Shown piece by piece: positions 16,660 through 25,705 of a stretch of DNA of 64,000 nucleotides (its first letter is position 1; the number at the start of each line of letters is the position of its first letter). Source of the stretch: Candidatus Gastranaerophilales bacterium (GTDB lineage: Bacteria; Cyanobacteriota; Vampirovibrionia; Gastranaerophilales; Gastranaerophilaceae). The stretch is taken from positions 24,761 to 88,760 of the forward strand of contig CALUQY010000007.1 in the NCBI GenBank assembly GCA_944323035.1, in the 5' to 3' direction. The notes below the pieces were generated by a model, which was not told the DNA's origin, ran no database searches, and saw only the letters and a list, made by a program, of their open reading frames with translations. Position numbers and translations under genes: made by a program.

Positions 16660-17451
16660 TCAACAGTAATTAGGAGAAACGCCCCAGTTGAGCTTGTTTT
16701 TTAAAATCGTGTAGAATTCCGTATCATCCAGAATTAAAAGTTTTGCGCGCAGCGGTGATTTTTTAATTTTAATTTCTTTGTTCAGTTTGTAGTTACCCTG
16801 ACCGTCAACGGAGAGAATAAATTGTTTTTCATCGCCCGAGGCTGAAATAGAAATTTCTTCATCTGCCGGAATCACAAGCGGTCTTGCGGTAAGCGTGTGC
16901 GGACAGATAGGAACTATTACAAAGGCTTCAATATCCGGTGACAATACCGGCCCGCCGGCAGAAAGCCCGTAGGCGGTCGAACCCGTCGGGGTAGATATTA
17001 TAATCCCGTCTGCAAGGTAGTTGCAAACACCCTTACCGTTGATTTTCAGTTGAAACCTCGCGGTTCTGCCCTGTTCCGGAGATTTTATAACAAAATCGTT
17101 CAGCGCAATTTGACCTTCTGTTTCAAGCATCAGGCGTTTTTCAATTCTGTATTCGCCTTTTTGGATTTTTTCTAAAGAGCGTGCGAAATCCTCTTTAGAT
17201 GACTGCGACAGAAATCCGAGGCGCCCGAGATTTATACCGAAAATAGCAGTTTCTTCTTCTGCAAAAAATCGTGCGGTTTTTAAAATCGTTCCGTCCCCTC
17301 CGATAACAAATGCGATATCAAAACCGGTTTTTAAATTGTTTATATCTAAAATTTCATAATTTAGCACGCTGGAGTCAAGCGTTTTTATTAATTCCTCTTT
17401 TACCGCCGGTGACGCTTTGATTTCAGGATTATAAATTATTGCAGTTTTCAT
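16660..17451 (-). CDS. nadK: NAD kinase
   Basis: A 263-residue NAD kinase that phosphorylates NAD to NADP. Family motifs are complete: FVIGGDGTILKTARF (GGDG), FGINLGRLGFLS, the second signature PTGSTAYGLSAGGPVL, and a late FILSVDGQG. Length is normal. The start at 17451 follows an AT-rich stretch with a TAAAAT just upstream and no clear Shine-Dalgarno. It is a single gene convergent with the 641-residue gene and divergent from the protease. Confidence 0.92.
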   Translation of the reverse strand: MKTAIIYNPEIKASPAVKEELIKTLDSSVLNYEILDINNLKTGFDIAFVIGGDGTILKTARFFAEEETAIFGINLGRLGFLSQSSKEDFARSLEKIQKGEYRIEKRLMLETEGQIALNDFVIKSPEQGRTARFQLKINGKGVCNYLADGIIISTPTGSTAYGLSAGGPVLSPDIEAFVIVPICPHTLTARPLVIPADEEISISASGDEKQFILSVDGQGNYKLNKEIKIKKSPLRAKLLILDDTEFYTILKNKLNWGVSPNYC

Positions 17452-17561
17452 AATGATTTTAATTTAACATATTTTAATACCATAGGCAAGTAGTATGTAT
17501 GAAGTAATAAAAATTGTTTTCTTTTTAATATAATTATGTTATATTGTTATTGTCCACAATT

Positions 17562-17666
17562 TGCCCGAAAAAGACTTTGAAAAAGTCTTTTGAACGGCGG
17601 TTAGACAGCGAGTCGCGGGTTGACCTGCGAGAGCAGGGCAAGCAGGCGACAGAGAACTGCTTTGTT
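17562..17666 (+). repeat. Mosaic repeat A, copy A3
   Basis: Starts TGCCCGAAAAAG and ends AGAGAACTGCTTTGTT, the two family termini. Between them is a hairpin (AAAAGACTTT paired with AAAGTCTTTT) and a GTTAGACAGCG segment shared with copy A6. It fills most of the gap between nadK and the protease. Confidence 0.7.
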
Positions 17667-17733
17667 GGAACTTTTTACAAAACAGTTCGTCTAAGTGATT
17701 AAAAGAATGGAAGTTGTGGAGGAAGAGTTTAAT

Positions 17734-18954
17734 ATGATGAAGAAAACAAAAACCCGAAATACAATTTTAGGAACAATTACTTTATTATTAGGCCTGTCGT
17801 TGAGCCTGCCGGTTATGGCGGAAACACCACAGGAGTTGTATGATTATGTTTGGCGAAATGTTAACGCGAAATATGTTGACCAGACCAACAACGAGCAAAA
17901 TTGGGCGAGATGGCGCCATAAGTATGATACTGCAATTAAAACGCCGGAAGACGCTTACGTTGCCATTGCAACAATGCTTGCGAGTTTGAATGACCCGTAT
18001 ACAAGGTTTTTAGATCCGAAAGAATTTGCGGAAGAAACGAGTTCTATTCAAGGCTCACTTAAGGGTATAGGTATCCAGATTGCGGTTAAAGACGGCAAGT
18101 TAATGGTTATTGCGCCGCTTGAAGGCACACCTGCAGAACGCGCCGGAATCCTTGCTGATGATGAAATCCTTGAAATTGACGGTATAAGTACAAAAGGTAT
18201 TACCGTTGATAAAGCCGCTGACAAAATCAGAGGTAAAGAGGGTACTGCGGTTAATTTGTTGATTAAACGTAAGGATTCTGCACCTAAGGTTTATAGAGTA
18301 ACAAGAGAAAATATTGAAATAAAATCAATTTCTCAAAAAACACCTTTTGATACAGTAGTTCCGGAAAATATGGCTTATATCAAAATCAGTTCATTCCTGA
18401 GCCGGAATTTAACAAAAGAGTTTACAAATGTATTGGCGCATTCGCTGGATAAGGAAGGTTATATTCTGGACTTGCGTTCAAACCCGGGCGGTTTATTAGA
18501 TAATGCAATCAATATTTCGGATATGTTCCTGCCGGGCGGTGTAATCGTTAGTACAGTTGATCGTGACGGATATAAGGTTTCACAGCGCGCAGCCAAAACC
18601 GTTTACACAAATAAACCGCTCGTTGTCTTAATCAACAAAGGCTCTGCATCTGCCAGCGAAATCCTCTCCGGTGCGCTGAAAGATCACAGACGAGCAATAA
18701 TTATCGGTGAAAAATCCTTTGGTAAAGGGCTGGTTCAGGAGGTTAATCATCTTCCGATGAATTCTGGCATGAATATTACAATCCAAAGATATTTGACTCC
18801 GAACGGAAGTGATATTCACAAAAAAGGTATTACGCCGGATGTGGTTGTCGAGCTGACAGAGGAAAACGTTAAGAATAAAGATGACGTTCAATTGAAAAAA
18901 GCAATTGAAGTTCTGGATAGTATGATTAAAGAGCAAGCTGTAGCAGTCAGATAG
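17734..18954 (+). CDS. ctpA: S41 carboxyl-terminal processing protease (CtpA-like)
   Basis: I choose the ATG at 17734, 406 residues, because GGAGGAAG lies just upstream and the protein then starts with a signal peptide (MMKKTKTRNTILGTITLLLG, cleavage near VMA-ET). A longer in-frame start at 17695 has no such support. After an N-terminal helical region come a PDZ domain (GSLKGIGIQIAVKDG, residues about 100-185) and the protease core with LRSNPGGLLDNAI. The nucleophile serine lies in NKGSASASEILSGAL and the lysine in GEKSFGKGLVQ. It acts in the periplasm, trimming protein C-termini. Confidence 0.88.
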   Translation: MMKKTKTRNTILGTITLLLGLSLSLPVMAETPQELYDYVWRNVNAKYVDQTNNEQNWARWRHKYDTAIKTPEDAYVAIATMLASLNDPYTRFLDPKEFAEETSSIQGSLKGIGIQIAVKDGKLMVIAPLEGTPAERAGILADDEILEIDGISTKGITVDKAADKIRGKEGTAVNLLIKRKDSAPKVYRVTRENIEIKSISQKTPFDTVVPENMAYIKISSFLSRNLTKEFTNVLAHSLDKEGYILDLRSNPGGLLDNAINISDMFLPGGVIVSTVDRDGYKVSQRAAKTVYTNKPLVVLINKGSASASEILSGALKDHRRAIIIGEKSFGKGLVQEVNHLPMNSGMNITIQRYLTPNGSDIHKKGITPDVVVELTEENVKNKDDVQLKKAIEVLDSMIKEQAVAVR

Positions 18955-19008
18955 AGGCGCAGCCATGCGTGCACGGTTTCGGTGCGAAAATGGCGGAGAA
19001 CTGCTTTT
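18955..19008 (+). repeat. Mosaic repeat A, copy A4 (right end), filling the ctpA-recJ spacer
   Basis: The spacer between the ctpA stop and the recJ ATG is almost entirely repeat: AGGCGCAGCC..., then GGCGGAGAACTGCTTTT, the right terminus. The GGAG inside the terminus is the only ribosome-site-like sequence before recJ. Confidence 0.6.
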
Positions 19009-19009
19009 C

Positions 19010-21373
19010 ATGAAATTTAAAGAGTGGGTTTATAATAGTAACGTAAAAGAAGAAGCCGCATTAACAAAGAGGCTTCTTCTTTCACGCGGGCTTACAGGCG
19101 AAGAAGAAATTGAAGAATTTTTGCACCCGCTGGAGATGAAACTCACTTCCCCTTATGATTTTACAGATATGCAAAAGGCGGTTGACAGAATAGTCAAAGC
19201 CATTGTTAACCGTGAAAAGATTGTAATTTACGGCGACTTTGACGCGGACGGTGTTACGTCGACTTCTGTTTTAGTCAAAACTCTGAACCATCTGGGTGCT
19301 AATGTTGAATTTTTTATCCCTAATCGTGAAAAAGAAGGCCACGGGCTGGATTCTGCGGCGCTGGTGAAGATTATTGCCGCGAAAAAGCCAAAACTTGTTA
19401 TTACGGTGGATTGCGGTATCAGTAATGTTAAAGAAGTTGCGTTTTTGAAAAGTTTCGGGGTTGATACGATTATTACAGATCACCACGAGGCAAAGGATGA
19501 GTTACCGCAGGCGCTGGCGATTATTAACCCGAAAGCTCCTGGATCGCTTGCTGAAACGCTTTCTGCCAGAAAAATTAAGGAATTGACTTATCTTGCAGGT
19601 GTCGGGGTTGCGTTTAAGCTTTCTCAGGCGCTTCTTGAAAAGTTTGATAAGGTAGAATTTGCGCTGAAAATTCTTCCGCTCGTTGCGGTCGGAACGGTTG
19701 CGGACATTGTGCCGCTGCTGGGTGAAAACAGATGTTTTGTAAGGCGCGGGCTGGAACTTATGCTTAATCATCAGGGCTTGAGAGAACTTCTTGCCTCTGC
19801 CGGTTATTCTCTTGAACGGCCGATAACGTCTGAAATCGTTGCATTTGGAATTGCGCCGCGCCTGAATGCTTCCGGACGGCTAGAAAGTGTTGATAGTGCT
19901 ATGAAGCTGCTTTTGAGCGATAATCCGGCAGAAATTCAACTCGCGGTTCAGGCTTTGAATGAGTTTAATTCAGTCCGGCAGACGCTTTGTTCGGATATCT
20001 TTGCGCAGGCAGATGAAATGTGGCAGAAAGAGGGCATGAAAAATCCCACAGTCGTCCTTTTTAACCCGGAATGGCACATCGGAATTATCGGGATTGTCGC
20101 ATCAAAATTTGTTGAAAAGTACCACAAGCCCGCATTTTTAATGACGTATTCAGAAGAAACACAGCAATTCCGCTGTTCTGCCCGCGGGGTTAAGGGGTTG
20201 AATATTTTCGATATTTTAAACGAAAGTGCTGAACTTTTTGACGGATTTGGCGGGCATGAACTTGCGGGCGGATGCTCTTTTTCAAAAGAAAAAGCTTCTT
20301 TTGAACAGGTTAAATCAGCTATCAACAAAACGGTTAAAGATATGCTTAACGGACAGGAATTAAAACCGTTTGTGGAAGTTGATTTGAAGCTTACTCCAAC
20401 TGACATCACGGAACAGCTTGTCCGCGAACTGGAAGTCTTTGAACCGTTCGGCGCCGCAAACCCTAATCCGGTTTTTGCCGTTGAAAATCTGGTTATTAAA
20501 GAAAAGAAAATTATGGGTAAAGATAGTTCTCACCTGAAACTTCTCTGTGACGCCGGCGGGCATGAATTGACCTGTATCTGGTGGCAGAAAGGCGATTTGC
20601 CTCTTAACACCGGTGATGTCCTGGATATTCTGTTTCACCCTGCTATCAATGAATTTAACGGCAATACATATTTGCAATTGATTATTCAGGATGCGCATTC
20701 GGACGCTATTGAATACGAAAAAGATACAGCCGCAACTCAGGAGTTGAAAATCTTTGACCACCGCAAAAAAACAAATATTCTGCCAATGGTCGATGATTAT
20801 GTAAAAACTTCAAAATATAATATCAGACTTTTTGCCGAAAGCAAATCGGTAATTGACGCTCTAAAACCTTATAAATCACTGTCAGAGCGGGTTTTTAACC
20901 GTAATACTCCGGAGCCTTGTGATGCGATAATGTTTTTTGACTATCCGGCCGACAGGCATGCCCTGTGCGAGATTATGGAAAAAACTTCTGCTGCGTTAAT
21001 TCATTTAATGGGCTATGAAGTCAAACATTTTTCGCAGGAAGAATTTGTCATGACTGCTTTTAAAATGCTTAAATATGCGGCAAATTACAGTCATGGAGAG
21101 GTCGAAATTTATAAATTTGCAAGCTTTTTGGGCAAATCTGACGAAGTCGTAGGGCTTTTATTTTCACTTTTTGAAGAGGCCGGTGTTATAAAAATTCAAT
21201 CCCGCAGCGGGCATGCCATAACAATTACCCTTGATGAAACGGTTAATCCGGCGGGAATTCTTCACCTGAGCGCTTATTCGGCACTTGAACAGGCGGCATG
21301 CGATTGTGAAGAGTTTCAAACCTTCCTGCTGTCAGAAGATATTGACAAAGTTCAGGAACTCTTTGTGGTTTAA
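19010..21373 (+). CDS. recJ: Single-stranded-DNA exonuclease RecJ
   Basis: Start at 19010 (787 residues, MKFKEWVYNSNVKEE). An upstream in-frame ATG at 18965 would only translate the repeat. RecJ digests single-stranded DNA 5' to 3' in recombination and mismatch repair. The DHH core shows YGDFDADGVTS, VDCGISN and ITDHHEAKDE, followed by a DHHA1 domain with GFGGHELAGG and an OB-like domain near KLLCDAGGHELTCIWW. The C-terminal 200 residues are longer than E. coli RecJ, as in many non-proteobacterial versions. The gene is bracketed by repeat-A right ends at both sides. Confidence 0.9.
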   Translation: MKFKEWVYNSNVKEEAALTKRLLLSRGLTGEEEIEEFLHPLEMKLTSPYDFTDMQKAVDRIVKAIVNREKIVIYGDFDADGVTSTSVLVKTLNHLGANVEFFIPNREKEGHGLDSAALVKIIAAKKPKLVITVDCGISNVKEVAFLKSFGVDTIITDHHEAKDELPQALAIINPKAPGSLAETLSARKIKELTYLAGVGVAFKLSQALLEKFDKVEFALKILPLVAVGTVADIVPLLGENRCFVRRGLELMLNHQGLRELLASAGYSLERPITSEIVAFGIAPRLNASGRLESVDSAMKLLLSDNPAEIQLAVQALNEFNSVRQTLCSDIFAQADEMWQKEGMKNPTVVLFNPEWHIGIIGIVASKFVEKYHKPAFLMTYSEETQQFRCSARGVKGLNIFDILNESAELFDGFGGHELAGGCSFSKEKASFEQVKSAINKTVKDMLNGQELKPFVEVDLKLTPTDITEQLVRELEVFEPFGAANPNPVFAVENLVIKEKKIMGKDSSHLKLLCDAGGHELTCIWWQKGDLPLNTGDVLDILFHPAINEFNGNTYLQLIIQDAHSDAIEYEKDTAATQELKIFDHRKKTNILPMVDDYVKTSKYNIRLFAESKSVIDALKPYKSLSERVFNRNTPEPCDAIMFFDYPADRHALCEIMEKTSAALIHLMGYEVKHFSQEEFVMTAFKMLKYAANYSHGEVEIYKFASFLGKSDEVVGLLFSLFEEAGVIKIQSRSGHAITITLDETVNPAGILHLSAYSALEQAACDCEEFQTFLLSEDIDKVQELFVV

Positions 21374-21384
21374 TAGGATGAATA

Positions 21385-21403
21385 GCAGTTCTCCGCCACC
21401 CGC
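21385..21403 (-). repeat. Mosaic repeat A right terminus, inverted (A5)
   Basis: GCAGTTCTCCGCCACCCGC is the complement of the right terminus GGCGGAGAACTGC. It lies 12 bases after the recJ stop and points back at the gene. Confidence 0.5.
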
Positions 21404-21431
21404 TTTACAAAATTTTTCCGGCATAAAAAGA

Positions 21432-21505
21432 AAGTCTCGTCAATAGACAAGACTTATAAATATACATTTACCCTAGATGAATACTATCATGATAGTTTCT
21501 TTTTG
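21432..21505 (+). terminator. Hairpins downstream of recJ
   Basis: An AAGTCT-c-GTC-aata-GAC-a-AGACTT stem lies at 21432-21455. An ACTATCATGATAGT palindrome lies at 21483-21496, followed by TTCTTTTTG. The second fits a weak intrinsic terminator. I see nothing else in the gene-free stretch 21374-21696 apart from the promoter below. Confidence 0.5.
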
Positions 21506-21613
21506 TCAACCCCTTCACGGCTATTTTTCGGGAATTTGTATAAATTGTTAAGAAATCTTAAAACTTTTTGAACTTTTTTTCCCCTTTATCGTTATAGATA
21601 GTGAAGGTAGTAT

Positions 21614-21643
21614 TTGACTTTAAGCCAATAGCGGTGCTATAAT
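21614..21643 (+). promoter_or_regulatory. Sigma70-type promoter of the small secreted protein
   Basis: TTGACT at 21614-21619, an 18-bp spacer, and TATAAT at 21638-21643. The gene start at 21697 has AAGGAG, so this is an ordinary leadered transcript. Confidence 0.75.
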
Positions 21644-21696
21644 TAAAGTATATCTTAGCATTTGGTTATGGTTGAGTGAAAATTAAGGAGAAAATT

Positions 21697-22041
21697 ATGA
21701 AAAAATTATTTGCATTGGTTGCTTTATTGGCAGTTTCAGCAGGTGTTACATTTGCTGCTGATACATTTACCGGTTCTATGGTAGAAAAATATACTTCCGG
21801 AATTGTACAAAAAGAGCAACAATTGAGAGATGATGCTGCAGCAAGACAGGCTGAACGTGAAGCACAAAAAGCAGAATTCCAAAAGAAAATGGAAGCACAA
21901 CAGGCAGAACGCGAAGCTAAAAGAGCAGAAATTCGGAAGAAAATAGACGCTGATAGAGCTGCACGTGAAGCAAGACAGGCTGAAACAGAAAGAAAAATTC
22001 AGGAAAAGAAAGATGCCTGGAATACCTTAATCGGTAAATAG
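21697..22041 (+). CDS. Small secreted charged helical protein with 18-residue repeats
   Basis: The ATG at 21697 has AAGGAGAAAATT upstream and gives 114 residues. A signal peptide (MKKLFALVALLAVSAGVTFA) is followed by a mature protein that is almost entirely charged helix. Three successive units of about 18 residues are visible, beginning QAEREAQKAEF, QAEREAKRAEI and RAAREARQAET. This predicts a single long coiled coil or a periplasmic or surface rod of the Lpp or Skp type in general appearance. I do not recognise the family. It has a strong consensus-like promoter, so expression may be high. Confidence 0.75.
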   Translation: MKKLFALVALLAVSAGVTFAADTFTGSMVEKYTSGIVQKEQQLRDDAAARQAEREAQKAEFQKKMEAQQAEREAKRAEIRKKIDADRAAREARQAETERKIQEKKDAWNTLIGK

Positions 22042-22070
22042 TTTAAGTTTTTTTTTATATCTCAAAAATA

Positions 22071-22097
22071 GGGCGGGGCGTAAATTACGCCCCGCCC
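22071..22097 (-). terminator. GC-rich terminator of the GNAT-like gene
   Basis: A 13-bp perfect stem GGGCGGGGCGTAA and its complement. On the minus strand it is followed by TATTTTTGAG, so it best serves the leftward gene at 22104; it may also stop rightward transcription from 21697. Confidence 0.75.
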
Positions 22098-22103
22098 CCC
22101 GTG

Positions 22104-22664
22104 TTATATTACATTAATATTTATATTAGAGTTTTCTTTTGCGTTCGCAAAGAATTTTTTAGTGTTTGTGCGATCCGGATCAAGTGAAATTTTCATTGAA
22201 CCGTTGTCGGAATTTTTGTTCAATAATTTTTGTAACCCTTCAAGCAGAGCGGTACCAACGTGTTTGACGTTTCTTTTTTGACCGTGGGCAAATTCAGGGA
22301 TGACGCCCATTCTGTAAATCTCGACTTCTTTTGTACCTTTTTCAATTTTATCGGTTGTTACCAGACCTAAAACTTTGTTGCTGTCAACAAAGGAGTGAGC
22401 GCTGTCTTGAAGTGTAATCCCGTATACGTGTGAATTTTTGTGTAAAATGTCAGCTTCTTCTGCGATTGAGGCTGAAAAATTGTCGCCTCCCCAGAGCTTG
22501 CTTACTTCTTTCAGTGCTTCTCTGTCGCGTCTTTTGTTTGTGTCAAATTTTATAAAACTGACGTTTTTGTCCTGCCATTTGCCTTTTAGCTTGTGTTTTA
22601 CCGGAACTTTTGATATTAAACTTGCTCCGAAGTTTTGGGTTGAATTAATACTACCTGTTTGCAT
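22104..22664 (-). CDS. GNAT-like acetyltransferase with MQ..NFGA N-terminus
   Basis: A 186-residue protein starting MQTGSINSTQNFGASL, one of four in this window with the MQ(V/T)...F(G/K)(A/Q) opening. The rest resembles a GNAT domain: VLGLVTTDK and VEIYRMGVIPEFA form the central strands, and a helix VKHVGTALLEGLQKLL follows, where GNATs bind the CoA pyrophosphate. The usual Q/RxxGxG/A motif is degenerate. The N-terminal 35 residues are extra. The substrate is unknown. AAGGA precedes the ATG. Confidence 0.6.
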   Translation of the reverse strand: MQTGSINSTQNFGASLISKVPVKHKLKGKWQDKNVSFIKFDTNKRRDREALKEVSKLWGGDNFSASIAEEADILHKNSHVYGITLQDSAHSFVDSNKVLGLVTTDKIEKGTKEVEIYRMGVIPEFAHGQKRNVKHVGTALLEGLQKLLNKNSDNGSMKISLDPDRTNTKKFFANAKENSNININVI

Positions 22665-22724
22665 GTTAAAATCCTTCTTTTTCTATTGTTGTTATTTTAA
22701 AACCGGACAAAGAAAAATTTGCTA

Positions 22725-23429
22725 TTACTGTAAAGCTTTTTGACCGTAATATGCATTTTTACCGTGCTTTCTGTGATAGTGTTTGTCAAGCAGGTATTGC
22801 GGGATTTGTTTTGTTTGTGCTTTCAGGTTTAAGGTAAGAAAATTCATTTTAGCAATTTCTTCCAGTACAACCGCATTATGAACGCAGTTTTCGGCATTCT
22901 TCCCGAAAATGAAAGGCCCGTGCGATTTAACAAGAATTGCCGGAATGGCCATTGGATTGATGTTTAAGCCCTTAAGGGTTTCCACGATAACTTTTCCGGT
23001 ATTAAGTTCATAATCGCTGGCAACTTCATTCGCACTCAGTTCTCTTGTCACCGGAACTTCGCCGTAAAAATAGTCGGCATGGGTTGTTCCGAATGCTTTA
23101 AGCGGAGTGCCGGCCTGAGCAAAAGAGGTCGCGTATGTTGAATGTGTGTGGGTAACGCTTTTTATCTCCGGAAAGTTTCTATATATTTCCAGATGTGTAG
23201 GCGCATCGGAGGAAGGTTTGTAGTGACCTTCAATTACGCTGCCTTCCAAATCCAGAACTACCATATCATCAGGCGTCATCGTTTCATAAGGAACGCCGCT
23301 CGGTTTTATTACGACAAGTTTTGTTTCTGCGTCAATTTCACTGACGTTCCCCCACGTATAAATAACAATACCTTTGCGTGAGAGTTCAATATTGGCTGAA
23401 CAAACTTTTTCCTTTAATTTTTCTAACAT
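22725..23429 (-). CDS. AraD-type class II aldolase / L-ribulose-5-phosphate 4-epimerase
   Basis: A 234-residue zinc enzyme close to AraD, UlaF and SgbE in length and motifs. It has TWGNVSEID, IKPSGVPYETM, THTHSTYATSFA (two metal-binding histidines), FGTTHADYFYGEVP and VKSHGPFIFGKN. The family epimerises or cleaves pentulose phosphates. It is the last gene of the polysaccharide operon, overlapping the phosphatase by 7 bp. It may therefore supply a sugar precursor rather than catabolise arabinose; no other pentose genes are present. Its exact substrate is inference. Confidence 0.85.
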   Translation of the reverse strand: MLEKLKEKVCSANIELSRKGIVIYTWGNVSEIDAETKLVVIKPSGVPYETMTPDDMVVLDLEGSVIEGHYKPSSDAPTHLEIYRNFPEIKSVTHTHSTYATSFAQAGTPLKAFGTTHADYFYGEVPVTRELSANEVASDYELNTGKVIVETLKGLNINPMAIPAILVKSHGPFIFGKNAENCVHNAVVLEEIAKMNFLTLNLKAQTKQIPQYLLDKHYHRKHGKNAYYGQKALQ

Positions 23430-24088
23430 ACTTTCTCCGGTTTAACTGACAAATAACTGGCGAGTTCGTCTATATTTGAACATACGGCAACGTGCGGGAT
23501 ATTTTGTAAATCCGCTGCGGACTTAAATCCGAAACCGTAAGTTAACGCGATGAAATCAATGTCAGCCTCATAAGCGCCTCTTGAATCAGCGCTGCTGTCA
23601 CCGATTAAAACAGTGGCAGTTCTATCTGCGCCAAGCTGTTTTATGCATTCATTAACAATGTCGGTCTTGGTTAATCTTCCCTCTAAATCGCTGCCCATGG
23701 CAAAGTCACAGTATTTTGAAATACCGAATTTTTCCAGAATTCCCATAGCGTTTTCGTGACTTTTGTAAGTTGCAACGGCAATTTTATGGCCTGTTTCTTT
23801 CAGGCTTTTAAGAAGTTCCAATGCGCCCGGGTATGGTTCTGCGCTGAAGAGTGAGTATTTTTTGTAATTTGCGCGGAACATGTTGGCGCATTCAAGTGCG
23901 CGTTCAGGCTCCATTCCAAAGTGTTTCATAAACGAACTTTGCATAGGCGGGCCGACAAATGTTGCCAGAACTTCCGGCTTAAGGCCCGGAAGTCCAAGCT
24001 CGTTTATTGTAATTTTTACGGCTTCAATCACACCGATTGTTGTGTCAAGAAGTGTTCCGTCAAGATCAAAAAGAATATTTTTATACAT
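23423..24088 (-). CDS. HAD-superfamily sugar phosphatase (phosphoglycolate phosphatase-like)
   Basis: A 221-residue HAD hydrolase with the nucleophile motif LFDLDGTLLDT, a helical cap, the lysine-containing middle motif and the acidic motif VLIGDSSADSRGA. It overlaps the aldolase start by 8 bp and AraD by 7 bp. In this operon it could dephosphorylate the sugar or keto-acid phosphate before nucleotide activation by the CMP-sugar synthetase-like enzyme. That pathway role is inferred from position only. Confidence 0.8.
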   Translation of the reverse strand: MYKNILFDLDGTLLDTTIGVIEAVKITINELGLPGLKPEVLATFVGPPMQSSFMKHFGMEPERALECANMFRANYKKYSLFSAEPYPGALELLKSLKETGHKIAVATYKSHENAMGILEKFGISKYCDFAMGSDLEGRLTKTDIVNECIKQLGADRTATVLIGDSSADSRGAYEADIDFIALTYGFGFKSAADLQNIPHVAVCSNIDELASYLSVKPEKVC

Positions 24089-25703
24089 TGACAGGCTCCT
24101 TCTTAAATTCAGCTTCGTAAACGCTCGGTGTCAGAAATTTCGCTGTAATATTGTCAGTTTTAACAATATCTGCAAGCATTTCGTGAGTTTCTTTTGTCAG
24201 AAGAATTAAATCTTCTTTTTCGGTTGCCGTCAGGATTTTGTCGCTGTAGTAGTATTTTTCATCATTTGCGCTAAATCCGTCAAAACCAGCAAACGTAAAC
24301 TCTTTTACTCCGGCTTTGATAAACAATCTGAGCGCCAGAATAAATGATGTATCAATATTTATCCAGCCGAATTTAATTAGCGGCAGATAATTGAAAATCA
24401 TTTCGTTTGCGCACGCCTCGGTCTTGACATTTGAAGTTATCAAAATTTTGTTATTTGGATTGGTGTTTGTAATAGCTTTGTAATCCTGATACCTGTTGCT
24501 ATTGCTGAAGAAAACAGCGTCAGCCGGAAAGTCCGGAAGGTAATTATTTATCGCAACAACAAATGTATTTTCCTGTCTTATAAAGTTGAAGATTTCCTGT
24601 TTTTTAGAAGAAAGGCTTGTACCCGGTGCGATAAACAGGACTTTTTTATTTTTGACAAGATTTGTAAGAGTTTCTATATTCTTTTTATCATCTACCTGTC
24701 TGTCAAAGTGTTCAACGTAAAGTTTTTCGAGAACCGCATAATCGTATTTTTTCTTTTGAACATCGTCAAGGTTTTCGATGATTGCTCTCAAATCTTTTGA
24801 TTGAATATTGTGGCGTCTTAAAAGGTGGTTTACATTGAATACGTGCGCATTATGAACGCCGGAGAGGAAATAAGGAATACTGTATCCCCAGTGGCAGTTC
24901 TGGTGGAATTTAGGCATTAATGTGTCGATAATGTCTAAAAGTTCATTCAGATTATAGTTCCCGTTGTATTTTTTATTGATAAATTCAGCCAGAAGTTCGG
25001 TGTTGGAATTTCCCGCCCCTCTTCCGCAGCCGAGAACCGAGGCATCAACCATAATTTCTCTTGTATGGCTTGCAAGCGAGATAAAGAATTGGGAATTTGC
25101 AACGGCAAGCATAAGATTGTTATGTGCGTGGAAACCTAATCTTATATCTTTATCAAGGTTTCTGTTAGCGAGTTCAAAGAGGTGGCGAAGGTCTTCGGCG
25201 TACATTGAGCCGAAAGTGTCAACAAGTGAATATGCATAAGGCTTCAAGTCATTAACCGCTTCAAGAAGTTCCAGAATTTCCAGATCAGAGTAGCTCAAAG
25301 TGTCAACGTGTTGGAGAAAAACTTTGTACCCCAGAGCTTTTATAGCTTTTGCATAAGGGAATACATCTTTTCTTTCGCTTTTTTTGAAACAAATTCTGAT
25401 ACCGTCAATGGATTTGCCGTTAAATGGAGAAAGATTTTTCAGGTCATATCTTCCGTAATCCACAAGTGCAACGTAAAGTTTGCCCGGTTGTTTGTTAGTT
25501 AAATAGCGTTCAATTTCCTCGGTGTGTTTAAAGATAGTGTTATCTTCGCGTTCGCCGCTGTCTTTGAGGAAACCGCATTCAATGATATCAATATTTGATT
25601 TTTCGAGCGCGTTTATGAACTTTTGAATATAATCGCTGCCGAGGATTAAATCCTTAATCGGCGCTTCGCGCAATGTACAGTCTAATAAATTTATCTTCGC
25701 CAT
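24081..25703 (-). CDS. DRE-TIM aldolase fused to a C-terminal Rossmann-like domain
   Basis: A 540-residue two-domain protein. Residues 1-300 are an HMGL-type aldolase with LLDCTLREAPIKD (the DxTLRE motif), VDTFGSMYAEDLRHLF, LGFHAHNNLMLAVAN (metal-binding HxHN) and VLGCGRGAGNSNTE. Residues 330-530 start VLFIAPGTSLSSKKQEI, then TFVVAINNYLPDFPADAVFFSN and FTFAGFDGFS. This recalls the motherland of DUF115/GT42-like glycosyl-transfer folds (G.G.S...V...N), though I cannot confirm it. Aldolases of this kind occur in surface-sugar loci. The neighbouring CMP-transferase suggests production of a keto-acid sugar. Residues of both active sites look intact. Confidence 0.75.
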   Translation of the reverse strand: MAKINLLDCTLREAPIKDLILGSDYIQKFINALEKSNIDIIECGFLKDSGEREDNTIFKHTEEIERYLTNKQPGKLYVALVDYGRYDLKNLSPFNGKSIDGIRICFKKSERKDVFPYAKAIKALGYKVFLQHVDTLSYSDLEILELLEAVNDLKPYAYSLVDTFGSMYAEDLRHLFELANRNLDKDIRLGFHAHNNLMLAVANSQFFISLASHTREIMVDASVLGCGRGAGNSNTELLAEFINKKYNGNYNLNELLDIIDTLMPKFHQNCHWGYSIPYFLSGVHNAHVFNVNHLLRRHNIQSKDLRAIIENLDDVQKKKYDYAVLEKLYVEHFDRQVDDKKNIETLTNLVKNKKVLFIAPGTSLSSKKQEIFNFIRQENTFVVAINNYLPDFPADAVFFSNSNRYQDYKAITNTNPNNKILITSNVKTEACANEMIFNYLPLIKFGWINIDTSFILALRLFIKAGVKEFTFAGFDGFSANDEKYYYSDKILTATEKEDLILLTKETHEMLADIVKTDNITAKFLTPSVYEAEFKKEPVNV

Positions 25704-25705
25704 AA

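Noticed and set aside
18965..19009. Longer start for recJ
   Set aside because: The extra 15 residues are translated from repeat A4 and not part of the RecJ family.
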